64,000 bases of DNA from Delphinus delphis (Eukaryota > Chordata > Mammalia > Artiodactyla > Delphinidae): the NCBI RefSeq assembly GCF_949987515.2, contig NC_082689.1, positions 64,165,246 through 64,229,245 on the forward strand, read 5' to 3'. Positions within the stretch are counted from its first letter, which is position 1. Every line of letters begins with the position of its first letter. The position numbers and the translations under genes were made by a program. A model generated the notes under the pieces. That model had not been told where the DNA came from. It did not search any database and worked only from the letters and a program-made list of their open reading frames with translations. Below, piece after piece: positions 22,931 through 34,330 of the stretch.

Positions 22931-25057
22931 CTGCTCTGAGAGGCAAATGATAATATCCTATTGCTACTTTAATTTGCATTCTTTTGATTGTTAGTGAGTT
23001 TGATTTTTAATAAGTTTATTAATGTAATTAAGCAAACTCAGTTCATTAGCTTCAGTTCAAGTTTTAAGAATAAACACAGGGGAGCTACCGAAGCAAATAT
23101 CGAAAGGATAATGGTTTCTCCGTTTTCATATAGAAAAATAAAACTCTGGGAATGACAATGGCAAGGAAAACCATTCTTCAATCTTTTCAGTAATATTCTC
23201 ATTTTGATAGATGCTTGCTGGGATCAAGGTATAAGAAAGGTAGGGGACTTTGGCTCTTTAATCCATGTTTATTGTAATGTTAACAGTGAATATTCAAATG
23301 ATTGTTAGAAAATTTGAACATACTAGGTCACATAGTTGGTTGACTGTAACATGGGATTCTTGAACGAATGAGAAATTACTTTTCCAGTGATTTTATTATC
23401 ACCTGCTTAACAGCCACATGATGGTTCAACAAATAAACAAATGAACACAAAGTTATGAAAAAATGTCCTGTAAGTCGAGGCATAAACAATAGCCTTTCAA
23501 TAGTTGAAAAAATGGGACACCATTTCAATTTCAATCTGAAGCACGGATCTTTAAATTGAGTATTCAGAATAGCTAGCTATCAGTTTAACCTTTCAATAAG
23601 CTGATGAGCCATACTTCCAGGCGTGGGTTTGGACCTTTTTAGGTCAGAAGCATAAATCTCCTCCAGATTAGTAGATTGGCAAGAATAAACGACCACTTGG
23701 ACTTGGTTATGGTTTCCCCCTAGTTGTTTTACTTTGGAATCAGCTAATAAGTATGCAAAAGAGTGATGAAAAATCAAAAAAATATATATGATTGGATGTG
23801 GTTCCCACTGCCTTTGAAATTCTTTCCAGAAATCCTGAAGTACAGTAGTTTAGCAGCCTATGTGGAGCGAGAAATCTGCCAAAGGAGTCTGGAATTTTGT
23901 GCTCACTGAATTTTGTAACTTTCACTTAGGGAAGTTCATGTAGAATTGGAGAGCCCGACTGCTACCATATAGGCAATGTCTTGCTTTTCTGCAGTTAATT
24001 TCTTCCTCCTATTTTTCACTTATCATTTGGCCTATATAAGGCCCCAAACCTAACATATGTCTGCTGCTTGTGACTTCTATTATTTCATGCATCTTTTATG
24101 CAGTTCTTTGCAGAGCTGATCTAGTTTATAGTAAACCATTTTAAAGTGCCAGTCATGGAGACATATCCATGAGCTATAAATTTAATATCATGAAAATGCA
24201 TAGTAAATTAGGGCAAGGTAAGTTTGATACTAATGTTTTCCTTAAAAATATATATATGTACCATAAATACATATATGCAAATATTATATATTTGTGTTTA
24301 TACCTTCAAACATAATATATACAGTATCAAAAGTTGCTTCTAAATGATCTTGTTCTAAAATTCATTCTAAGTGGGTAAAGTTATTGCTCTATGAGCTAAA
24401 ATTTGTAAATAGATGAATTCATTAATTGATTTGTTCATCCTAAAAATATTTACTGAGTTAAAATTTGCCAACTGCCACATTCATTCACTCATTCATTCAT
24501 ACCTCAACCCAACAATCATTAATTGATTCTCTCCTTAAATCAATGCACTATACCACAGTGAATAGGATATTGTTCTTTCACTAAGAAACTCAGAGGAATT
24601 TTTGCTAAAAATGATAGTAGAGGCTCCATATTGTCTCTGCCTAAGGGGTTAAGGCAATGTTTTCTTTTGGCTGGGGAAATTCTGCATTTAGGAAATTAGG
24701 AAACATTTGGACAGCTCTATTAAATGATAATTACCTCTTGACAGATATTGATAAAATTTAATCAGTAACACTGAATATGTTTAGATGAGTTTGAGAAGAG
24801 TAACATACTTGGTATGATATGCATTTGTAAGTGCTAAAATGTTTAGGATATTAATAAGGAAACATAAAACTAGAGTGACCTTTAATCTTGTAATTGCAAA
24901 TGGAAATACATATGCGCCTAATCAAAAGGCCTTGTGCTGCGTATCTAAAAGTTAGGTACATTCCTGATTCACTGGGTCTTCAAAATTGAGATTCTATGTC
25001 TTAGAGAGCATTTCTATCCATACTTCCACAAGTTGTAAGCCATGCAGGATAAGGTGA
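22931..25057. other. Single-copy AT-rich DNA
   Basis: About 2.1 kb with TA-rich patches near 24245-24320 and an ATTC-type run near 24480-24500. No coding or RNA signature is seen. Confidence 0.45.
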
Positions 25058-25300
25058 TAATGGATAGCAGTTAAAAAGAGGCTTTCCAGTTACACAGACT
25101 TGAGTTCAAATGCTGAGTTAGTCATTTATTAGTGTGACCTAGGGCAGATATTTAACCTCAGCCTGCAATTTCCTTGTTCATAAAATAATAGCCATTTCAC
25201 AGGGTTGTTATAATAATTAAATGAGATAATGTACAAAAAGCTTCAGTGACACTTCCTGGCACTGAGCAAATGCTTAAGGCATAGCACTATTATTAGACAA
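25058..25300 (+). mobile_element. MIR SINE
   Basis: Follows MIR order: 'gatagcagttaaaaagaggc', 'ttcaaatgctgagttagtca', 'cagggttgttataataatta' and 'acttcctggcactgagcaaa'. It is near full length and diverged. Confidence 0.8.
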
Positions 25301-26084
25301 AATGTCATCATGATTTTCTTTTCAGGTCAACTCTCAAAGTAACCAATTTCAAGAGCACCTAAAGATATTGTGTTGGTCTGTGCTTTTAAACTAACTAATC
25401 TGGGGGCTTACTTTGTAGCCTGCCAATCAAGCAAAATGATTCTGATTATCCAGTTTACCAACCTAATATCTGGGACTAGAAACTATGCTAGCCTTTTTGA
25501 TCCCCTCAGTCATCCACTAATGAGCGATTTTACATAGAAAAATCCTTTTAGTTTAATAAAGAGTTGAGATATTAATAAAAGGTAGCATAACTTACATGCA
25601 CTAAGTTATTGGTAATGATCTGATAAGCAAATCCTAAGCAGAACCATTTTTCTCCCATTTGTATTTAATTATTAGTTAACTTATGGATTGCCAGGTGCTG
25701 ATTAAAACTGCCCAGCCAAATTCCAAACATGAGTGAGACGGGGACTCTCCCATGAATGCTACACTCCTGGGTTTTCCTTCTGACTACTCCCCATTTTAAC
25801 GTGGCTCCTTTTCATTCCCTCTACTTGTGTACAGTAAAAGAGTTATTCTAAGAAAACCTGTTGAAAATGGCCACGTGGAACCATCTTAGTCATCTTTGCT
25901 AAAAAATCATGCGTACATGAAAGAATATATTCAAACTGCAGATGTGGAATATATTGATTCATAGCATGTTGGAGATTTCAGTTATTCAGAACCAGAGCTA
26001 TTTGACTGTAAACAGAGACATATTTAGGACTGGATGGAAAAAGAAAAAAGGGAGAAAATAACTTTTTATGGAGTTTCCAGTACA
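25301..26084. other. Single-copy DNA
   Basis: No recognised repeat, exon or RNA. No frame gives a meaningful protein. Confidence 0.45.
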
Positions 26085-26530
26085 TGCCACGTACTACGAA
26101 GACACTTTCATATGTTACCACACTTAATTCTCACAAAGACCTTGGAATGCATTATCAGTCCATATTTTTTTTTTTTTTTTTTTTGCGGTATGCGGGCCTC
26201 TCACTGTTGTGGCCTCTCCCGTTGCGGAGCACAGGCTCCGGACGCGCAGGCTCAGCGGCCATGGCTCACGGGCCCAGCTGCTCCGCGGCATGTGGGATCT
26301 TCCCGGACTGGGGCACGAACCCGTGTCCCCTGCATTGGCAGGCGGGCTCTCAACCACTGTGCCACCAGGGACGCCCATCAGTCCATATTTTTAAGTCAGA
26401 AAACTCATCACAGAGAACTAAAGTAAATTCTTTCCCAAGATCATGGAGCCAGAAAGGCATGGGGCTGTAATTTGAACTTAGAACTGATTGAAAGCCTATC
26501 CTTCCTGTACTACACAATGCTGAGATAATA
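26085..26530 (-). mobile_element. MIR SINE, inverted, split by a CHR SINE
   Basis: The left part (26085-26167: 'cacacttaattctcacaaag') and right part (26378-26530: 'gatcatggagccagaaaggc', 'atttgaacttagaactgatt') join into one inverted MIR once the SINE is removed. This gives a simple relative age: the MIR was there before the SINE. Confidence 0.7.
26168..26376 (-). mobile_element. CHR-type SINE, inverted, with TSD
   Basis: A near-consensus inverted SINE with a 20-base T-run and a final 'gccaccagggacgccc'. The TSD atcagtccatattttt is at about 26154-26169 and 26377-26392. It inserted inside the MIR. Confidence 0.95.
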
Positions 26531-26779
26531 GGTTTGCTTCTCCAAGAGGATATATCAGTTCTTAATAAGTGTTTATTGGACACCTAGCTGCTGACAAGGA
26601 TGGGGTTAGGGTGAGGCACAGTGATGTCACTGGGAGATGTAGCCTTTGACTCAAGGAGCTAAAAATCTAATTGGGCATTTAAAAATTTCTCTGACATCTT
26701 AAAATTTCTATGTCCATTTACAATACTCAGAATTCACAGAGTACTTAATGGCCTAATTAAAAGGGGCACTGATATAAAA
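26531..26779. other. Single-copy DNA
   Basis: A short gap between the split MIR and the old L1, with nothing recognised. Confidence 0.4.
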
Positions 26780-27945
26780 AATGATACACTTTTTAGTTTA
26801 AAACGTAATAGAAAATCTTTGTGACCTTGGATTAGGTAAAGATTTCTTAGATTTAGTACTAATAGCATGATCAATGAAAGACAAAAGCTGATAAATTGGA
26901 TTTTATCAAGATAAAATTTTTGCTCTGAGAAAGACACTAAGAGGATGAAAAGACCAGCCATACATGGGGAGAAAACATCTCCAAACCACAAACCTAACAA
27001 ACAACTGATATCCAGAATATCTAAAGAACTCTCAAAACTCAACAATAAACAACTCAATTAAAAATGAACAAAAGATTTGAATGGACATTTGGCTAAAGAG
27101 GATATACAAATGGAAAATAAGTACATGAAAAAATACACAATCTCATTAGTCTTTAGGGAAATGCAAATTAAACCCACCATGAGATATCATTGTATCCCTA
27201 TTAGAATGGCTAAAATAAAAACTAAACTAAACAAACAAGTAAAAAAAAAAAAAAAGGCTGACAATACCATGTGCAAAGGAGGATGTAGATCAAGTGGAAC
27301 TTTCATGAACTGCTGGTGTAAAAGCCAAATCGTACAGCCATTCTGCAAAACAGTTTAGCAGTTTCCCACAAAGTTAAACATATACTTGTCATATGACCCC
27401 CAAAATTCTACTCCTAGGTATTTCAGATGAAATGAAAATCCATGTTCACACAAAACCCTGAATGTACTGTTCATATTTGCCCCAATCTGGCAACAACCCA
27501 ATGTCCCTCAGCTGAGGAATAGATGAACTGTGGTACATCCATATAGTGGAATACTACTCAGCAATACAAAGGAATAAGCTATTGATACATGCAAGAACAT
27601 CTATCTATCCATCATATATACTGCATTTGAGTGAACCTCAAATGCATTATGGTAAGCAAAAGAAGACGGACTCAAAGGCTGTATACTGTATGATTCCACT
27701 CATGCAATATTCTGGAAATGACAAAACTACAGAGAATAATTCTGTTCTCTATTAAGGATGGGGAACGAGTTCAACTACAAAGGGGTGGCATAATGGGGGT
27801 AGAATGATGGAACTATTCTGTATCTTAATCGTGGTGGTTGTTATATGACTCTGCGTTTGTCAAAACTCATAAAAATATATGCCAGAGAGTGGATCTTACT
27901 GCATATAACGTTTTAAAAGATGAAAATTAAATTCAAAACAGAGAA
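26780..27945 (+). mobile_element. Old LINE-1: ORF2 3' end and 3' UTR
   Basis: The beginning matches the C-terminal ORF2 region ('gacaaaagctgataaattgg', 'ggagaaaacatctccaaacc', 'gaaatgcaaattaaacccac'). The rest is an L1MA/L1MB-like 3' UTR ('gaactgctggtgtaaaagcc', 'caacaacccaatgtccctca', 'ggaatactactcagcaatac'). It has many stops and frameshifts, an internal A-run at 27241-27255 and no intact domain. The subfamily name is an estimate. Confidence 0.85.
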
Positions 27946-29392
27946 AAAAGAAGGCACTGAGATTTAGGAAATTCAGCAACCGATTCTATTCTTTCTTACT
28001 TAGTCTTGGAGGAGAGCGGAAGGTACCTGCAGGGGCTGGGGTCTCGATCTAGACTTATTTCTTGAAGTATATCACATCTGTACTCTCCAGGATTTGTGCA
28101 GCCTAAAGTGACAATTTACAAGGTCTTGGAGCTCAGAGGCTTTTTTTTTGCCTCTACTGGGGCTGGCCTGGGATCCCCAGAACTGCTAGACTGCCTATCC
28201 AACGGGCACACCCTCAGGAGAATCCAACTAACTCAGTGCAATTCCAAATACAATTTTTTTCTCTACTGCCACCTAGCTCTTTAAAGATAGAGTCAACAGA
28301 AAAAGTTCTTATATTAGCTAATCCTTTGAAGGTGAGAAAATTAGGCAATTCTGGAAGTATATTACCTTTCTAAGCTGACTAGGGTCCTGTTAAGCAACAA
28401 TTTCCTAAATGGAATAGCAAATGTAACAAGACTCTAATTTATGATCAAGGCATTAGTAAAAGCAAATAGGATCCAAAGGCACCTTGGCTATTGTTAGAAT
28501 CTCCACACAATCACTATCAACTACTTCCAAACGTTGCAATTTCCAAATGTCTCTCATATACCTCACGTAACCTTAAGTGCATTTTAAAAGCAGGGAAATT
28601 TCAGGTGTCTGGGAGAGTTGCTGGTGACAACACTAAGAAAAAGATGCATTTTATGAATTTATCAGAGGCAAATATCTACCATACACACTGGGAAAAACCT
28701 TTATTTTTCCAGGTGTCAGCTTGAGTATCTAACATTTTAATTTATGTTCTGATACCTTTGAGAATAAACGTGTTCCTGTCATCAAAATAATTGCCTTTCC
28801 TATGAGTGGAATTTGTAATCGCACCATCATTCCATATCCTCTAACCTAGAGTGGACATGCCACGCAAGTTAGTAGGTTTTCATCAGAGGGTAACGTCGTA
28901 AATCCTGAGTGGGGAGGTCCTTTGCCCACCAGTTTTCAGACCATGATGACGATTTCATTTAAGGAAAACAAAACAAAACAAAACAAAACAAAACACCTCC
29001 AACCAGATGCAGAGAAACCCAATCCTACTATTCAGAATAAAGATTTTGGTTTCTGGAAGACATGGAGTGAATATATTACTACAGTGTCTACAAGTTTCTT
29101 CATATATTTAACAAAGACCTTCCTCGTTAGAGCCATAAAGATTAATAAACTTCTCTCATACAAAAAAGTATCTTTTGAAAAGATACTTTAAATGAAATTT
29201 ACCTAATTAAGGCCACCTTTAAGTGAATTGTTCATTTTTCTCCTTAACCTGGCAAGTTAGCAGGTATCTAAAGAGACAGCCCAAACGACTATAATATCCC
29301 TACTTGCTTTTTCTGGTCTTTGTAAAGCTCAGACTACCAAGGCTTCCCTTGGGGACACCCAAGCAGTCAGTCCACCAGCATGGATCAAGATA
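27946..29392. other. Single-copy DNA with a small AAAAC repeat and palindrome
   Basis: Contains the (AAAAC)n run at 28964-28995 and, at 29165-29189, an inverted repeat with 12-bp arms around one G. No gene is recognised. Confidence 0.45.
28964..28995. repeat. (AAAAC)n pentanucleotide repeat
   Basis: About six units in a row, a simple repeat probably grown from an A-rich patch. Confidence 0.85.
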
Positions 29393-29400
29393 TGTGTAGA

Positions 29401-29615
29401 GGGCTTCCCTGGTGGCGCAGTGGTTGAGAGTCCGCCTGCTGATGCAGGGGACACGGGTTCGTGCCCCGGTCCGGGAAGATCCTACATGCCACAGAGCGGC
29501 TGGGCCTGTGAGCCATGGCCACTGAGCCTGCGCGTCCGGAGCCTGTGCTCCACAACGGGAGAGGCCACAACAGTGAAAGGCCCACGTACCGCAAAAAAAA
29601 AAAAAAAAAAAAAAA
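29401..29615 (+). mobile_element. CHR-type SINE with short TSD
   Basis: A full-length copy with A box 'tggcgcagtggttgagagtc', B box 'gggttcgtgcccc' and an A-run of about 22. The TSD is tgtgtaga, at about 29393-29400 and just after the A-run. Confidence 0.92.
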
Positions 29616-29625
29616 TCTGTGTAGA

Positions 29626-32054
29626 AAGCCATTACTTATTTTCATATATTCATGTTCTAATAAATCTGGGGCTGAAGGAAAGCAATACGGGGAGTCTTTC
29701 CTTATTTGCATTCATTATTTGCTTTGTTATGTTTTGGTCCCTTCAGCTAATTTGGAATGAATCAAGGAATAATTATTTCTCTTTTTTTTTTCTCAAGAGT
29801 ATGTTTATCTAGGAATAAAATTATAAAATACATTAAACTCTCAAAATATGTTCATTTGACATATTTATAAAAGCATATTCAAGATGCATAAATAAAAATG
29901 AATGCTTTTTTTGTATTTATGCCAACCTAATTTAGGCCTTTATAAAACAATAACAGGGTAGGATTATTTCTGAGACTAACCCAATCATGTCTTTGGGTTT
30001 CACTATGCATCTGCATGCGCATGCCTGGGTATGCACTTCCTCCTCAGCTGTGCAGGCAACTGCTACCCAATATTTTAATATTATTAATAACTCTAGTGAA
30101 AAGTATCAACTATACTGTAGAATTAAAAGGGAAAATGAGAAGCCAACTTTGAAGTATTATAATCTATTTAGGATTAATTTATGAATATAATAATGGGGAC
30201 TAATTCTGGTACCCCAATGAAGATTTGGAATTCAGTGACTTAAATGAACCAGAGGAGTTTTGTGAAGGAAAGGGGCACTGGACATTTAATGTAGACTACA
30301 AGGCTATTTGGAGCTCTTACACCTAAAAAAGGAAACTTTTCCCTTGTTGTTAAAAACTGAGGTAATTGTACGTATAAATGCAAAGTATCTCTTCTCATAA
30401 CACTTAAAAATTGAGTCTTTTATATTCTATAACTTTTAAGCTAGAGTGATTTCATTTCAAAAGCATCTCTTCCACTTCCATGTAAATGACTCTTGGCTGC
30501 GTTCTATCCCAAACCTTTGGTCTTGTATGAAAACTCATCAGGACTTTGTCTTCAAGGATGTGCTTGCAGCTCATATTTTCCTTTGTTACTCTTAACACTG
30601 TTTAGTACCTTTCTTTAGGGGCTAGAGACGAATCCAGTGATCAAAAGCCTTTCTTTCTTTTCTTTTTTTTTTTCCATTAACACAAATACACTAGCTTCTA
30701 TTTTCATACCTGAATAGTTTACTAGAGTTCTCAAAATGCCTCTGTTGGACATAGACTATTGAGAAGGAAGAACAGATCATAATTTGGCTTCTCTCTTGTC
30801 TCAACAGATGCTGTCTACTTTGTTTAAAACATGCAGCTGTTATGTACATTCCAAAATGTTTACTTACTTTTTTATTGATAAGCTTATTAAACCAAAGTTG
30901 TTCCTTTATGCCCTTCCTATCACTAGTAATAGAAAAAGGCAACCAAAAGTAGAAAGAAGATATTAGTTTCCCCAATCTTTACTTTTATGAATATTTTCAG
31001 CATTTATTTTATATTTCAAGACAAGAGTCTGTAGGGTTGTCCACGTATGATATTTTCATAATACCTAGTATCATTCTGTATACATCCTAGGTTCTTGATA
31101 AGTGTTTTTAATTGTTTTAACCATAAATGCAGAATAATTATTATGAAATCTAGAGATCACTTACAGAACATATAGTAGTACTTTCTACGAAGAAAAAATG
31201 CATTTTATTAACAGATGTAATTTTACTACATGGCTGATGAGTTTCAGGTTTATTCTTGCCCTCTGGGCAAGAATGATAGCAACTGATTTAAAATCACAGC
31301 TCCAAGAGTTCCTTCTGTACTACAAAGCAAGCATTTTGGGGGCAAAAGATGAGTTTTTACAGAAGAAAGAATTTTCCCTTTGGGATCTTACTGGTTTTCT
31401 CACTATTTCAATCTTAAGTTAGCTAAATCGAGCCACTTCCGAAATCCTTCACACCAAATGCTCAACCTAAGTTCCTCTCTTGCCTCTCAAGGAAAATGTG
31501 GTGGAGTTCATTCTTCACAAAAGAGCCTGGACACATCCCACACTCTACTTGTGAAGGGGCATCAGCCCAATCAGCACATAAATCATTTAGCAAGAAATAG
31601 CTGTCTTATTAAATTTAACCTCTTCATTAGGTTTTTTTCAGTTCAGACTTCCTTTATATTCGCAAAGCCATTTCTTTCTTTAAAAATGTCTTAAGACTCC
31701 TAGGGCATTGGGTTGACCTGAGAGGCAGAAGAAGTGGCCTGCTCCAGAGGAAAAAGATCCATTTTCATTCCTTTGGAAATTTCTGAAGTTATAATCTCAG
31801 CATTGTCAAGGGGATGGTACATTTCCTCTCAAAAGATAATTGCAACTACAAAGGAATGGAGTGGAAGAAGGAACTGTTCTCATCTCAAATGCCATATTCA
31901 TGATCTAGTAATGTGAATTTCATGTAGTGATAAGTATTGATACTGTTTTAATGGATTTACATGAAGATATTTTAAATCATAATTTTCATTTCAATTAAGT
32001 ATCAAGTGACATGTTATGCTAAGAACTGTAGAGAATAAAAATAAAACATTTTGA
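29626..32054. other. Single-copy AT-rich DNA
   Basis: About 2.4 kb with a T-run at 30660-30674. The frames here (up to about 104 codons) have no recognised similarity and no exon context. Confidence 0.45.
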
Positions 32055-32250
32055 GGGCTTCCCTGGGGGCAAAGTGGTTAAGAATCCACCTGCCAGTGCA
32101 GGGGACACGGATTCAGCTCTGGTCCAGGAAGATCCCACATGCTGTGGAGCAACTAAGCCTGTGTGCCACAACTACTGAGCCTGCGCTCTAGAGCCTGTGA
32201 GCCGCAACTACTGAGCCCATGTGCCACAACAACAGAAGCCTTCATGCCGC
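32055..32250 (+). mobile_element. Long CHR-type SINE, 3' half missing
   Basis: The SINE starts normally ('gggcttccctgggggcaaag') and stops in its body where L1 5'-UTR sequence begins. The missing half does not reappear at the far end of that L1, so it was lost with the L1 3' end. Confidence 0.8.
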
Positions 32251-33136
32251 TGAGATTGGTTCAAGATGGCAGAGTAGAAGGACATGCGTGCACTCCCTCT
32301 TGCGAGAGCACTGGAATCACAACTAACTGCTGAACAATCATCGACAGGAAGACACTGGAACTCATCAAAAAAGATACCCCACAAAGGAGAAGCCACAATG
32401 AGACGGTAGGAGGGGCGAAATCACAATAAAATCAAATCCCATAACTGCTGGGTGGGTGACTCACAAATTGGAGAACACTTATACCACAGAAGTCCACCCA
32501 CTGGAGTGAAGGTTCTGAGCCCTACGTCAGGCTTCCCAACCTGGGGGTCCAGCAACGGGAGGAGGAATTCCTAGAGAATCAGACTTTGAAGGCTAGTGGG
32601 ATTTGATTGCAGGACTTTGACAGGACTGGGGGAAACAGAGACTCCACGCTTGGAGGGCACATACGAAGTAGTGTGCGCATCGGGACCCAGGGGAAGAAGC
32701 AGTGACCTCATAGGAGACAGGCCTACCTGCTAGTGTTGGAGGGTCTCCTGCAGAGGCGGGGGGTGGTTGTGGCTCACCGTGGGGACAAGGACACTTGCAG
32801 CAGAAGTTCTGGGAAGTACTCCTTGGTGTGAACCCTACCAGAGTTCGCCATTAGCCCCACCAAAGATCCGGGAAGGCTCCACTGTTGGGTCACCTCAGGC
32901 CAAACAACCAACAGGGAAGGAACCCAGCCCCACCCATCAGCAGACAAACAAAGTTTTACTTAGCTCTGCCCACCAGAACAACACCCAGCTCTACCCACCA
33001 CCAGTCCCTCCCATCAGAAAACTTGCACAAGCCTCTTAGATAGCCTCTTCCACCAGAGAGCAGACAGCAGAAGCAAGAAGAACTACAATCCTGTAGCCTG
33101 TGGAACAAAAACCACATTCACAGAAAGACAGACCAG
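32251..33136 (+). promoter_or_regulatory. L1 5' UTR (promoter region)
   Basis: About 0.9 kb in front of the ORF1 start. In the family this region carries the internal Pol II promoter. A TATA-less, moderately GC-rich sequence is seen, but no specific binding site can be named. It differs from the 5' UTR of the L1 at 58.3 kb, so two L1 lineages are present. Confidence 0.7.
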
Positions 33137-34258
33137 ATGAAAAGGTAGAGGGCTATGTACGAGATGAAGGAAAAAGATAAAACCCCAGAAAAACAACTAA
33201 ATGAATTGTAGATCGGCAACCTTCCAGAAAAAGAATTCAGAAAAATGAGAGTGAAGATGATCCAGGACCTCAGAAAAAGAATGGAGGCAAAGATCGAGAA
33301 GATGCAAGAAATGTCTAACAAATACCTAGAAGAATTAAAGAACAAATAAACAGAGATGAACAATACAATAACTGAAATGAAAAATACACTAGAAGCAATC
33401 AACAGCAGAATAACTGAGGCAGAAGAACGGATAAGTGACCTGGAAGACAGAATGGCGGAGTTCACTGCTGCGGAACAGAATAAAGAAAAAAGAATGAAAA
33501 GAAATGAAGACAGCCTAAGAGACCTCTGGGACAATGTTAAATGCAACAACATTCACACTATATGGGTCCCAGTAGGAGAAGAGAGAGAGAAACGACCCGA
33601 GAAAATATTCGAAGAGATTATAGTTGAAAACTTCCCTAACACGGGAAAGGAAATAACCACCCAAGTACAGGAAGTGCAGAGAGTCCCAGGCAGGATAAAC
33701 ACAAGGAGAAACACAACGAGACGCACAGTAATCAAATTGGCAAAATTAAAGACAAGGGAAAATTATTGAAAGCAACAAGGGTAAAACAACATGTAACATA
33801 CAAGGGAACTCCCATAAGGTTAACAGCTGATTTCTCAGCAGAAATGCTACAAGCCAGAAGGGAGTGGCATGACATATTTAAAGTGATGAAAGCAAAGAAT
33901 CTACAGCCAAGATTACTCTACCCAGCAAGGATCTCATTCAGATTCGACGGAGAAATCCAAAGCTTTACAGACAAGCAAAAGCTAAGAGAATTCAGCACCA
34001 CCAAACCAGCTCTACAAAAAATGCTAGGGGCTTCCCTGGTGGTGCAGTGGTTGGGGGTCCGCCCGCCAATGCAGGGGACGTGGGTTCGTGCCCCAGTCCG
34101 GGAGGATCCTGTGTGCCACGGAGCGGCTGGGTGTGTGGGCTGTGGCCGCTGGGCCTGCGCGTCCGGGGCCTGTATTCCATGGTGGGAGGGGCCACAGCAG
34201 TGAGAGGACTGCGTGCCGCAAAAAAAGAAAAAAAAAATGCTAAAGGAACTTCTCTAAG
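33137..34258 (+). pseudogene. L1 ORF1 remnant (RNA-binding chaperone), broken
   Basis: L1 ORF1 protein normally forms coiled-coil trimers that coat L1 RNA. The expected start ATG is at 33137, followed at codon 4 by a TAG where a CAG is expected. A TAA in place of CAA occurs near 33346. The frame at 33356-33769 then encodes the coiled-coil part ('ITEAEERISDLEDRM') and the start of the RNA-recognition region. A one-base loss near 33763 shifts to the next frame (33766 on), which carries the C-terminal domain motif 'LLYPARISFRFDGE'. A SINE at 34027-34230 splits the last codons; the end 'KELL' and stop follow at 34242-34257. Confidence 0.85.
34027..34230 (+). mobile_element. CHR-type SINE inside L1 ORF1, with TSD
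   Basis: A full copy with 'gggttcgtgcccc' B box and an A-rich tail. The TSD aaaaaatgcta is at 34016-34026 and 34231-34241, taken from ORF1 codons. It is therefore younger than the L1. Confidence 0.93.
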
Positions 34259-34330
34259 TGGGATACACAAGAGAAGAAAAGGACTTACCAAAAAAAAAAA
34301 AAAAAAAAAAAAACCAAGACAATTAATAAA

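Noticed and set aside
29300..29812. Arginine- and proline-rich frames that recur at 22.1, 26.2, 29.5, 37.3, 40.3, 49.8, 51.2 and 62.7 kb
   Set aside because: They are the same CHR SINE read in different phases, not a gene family.
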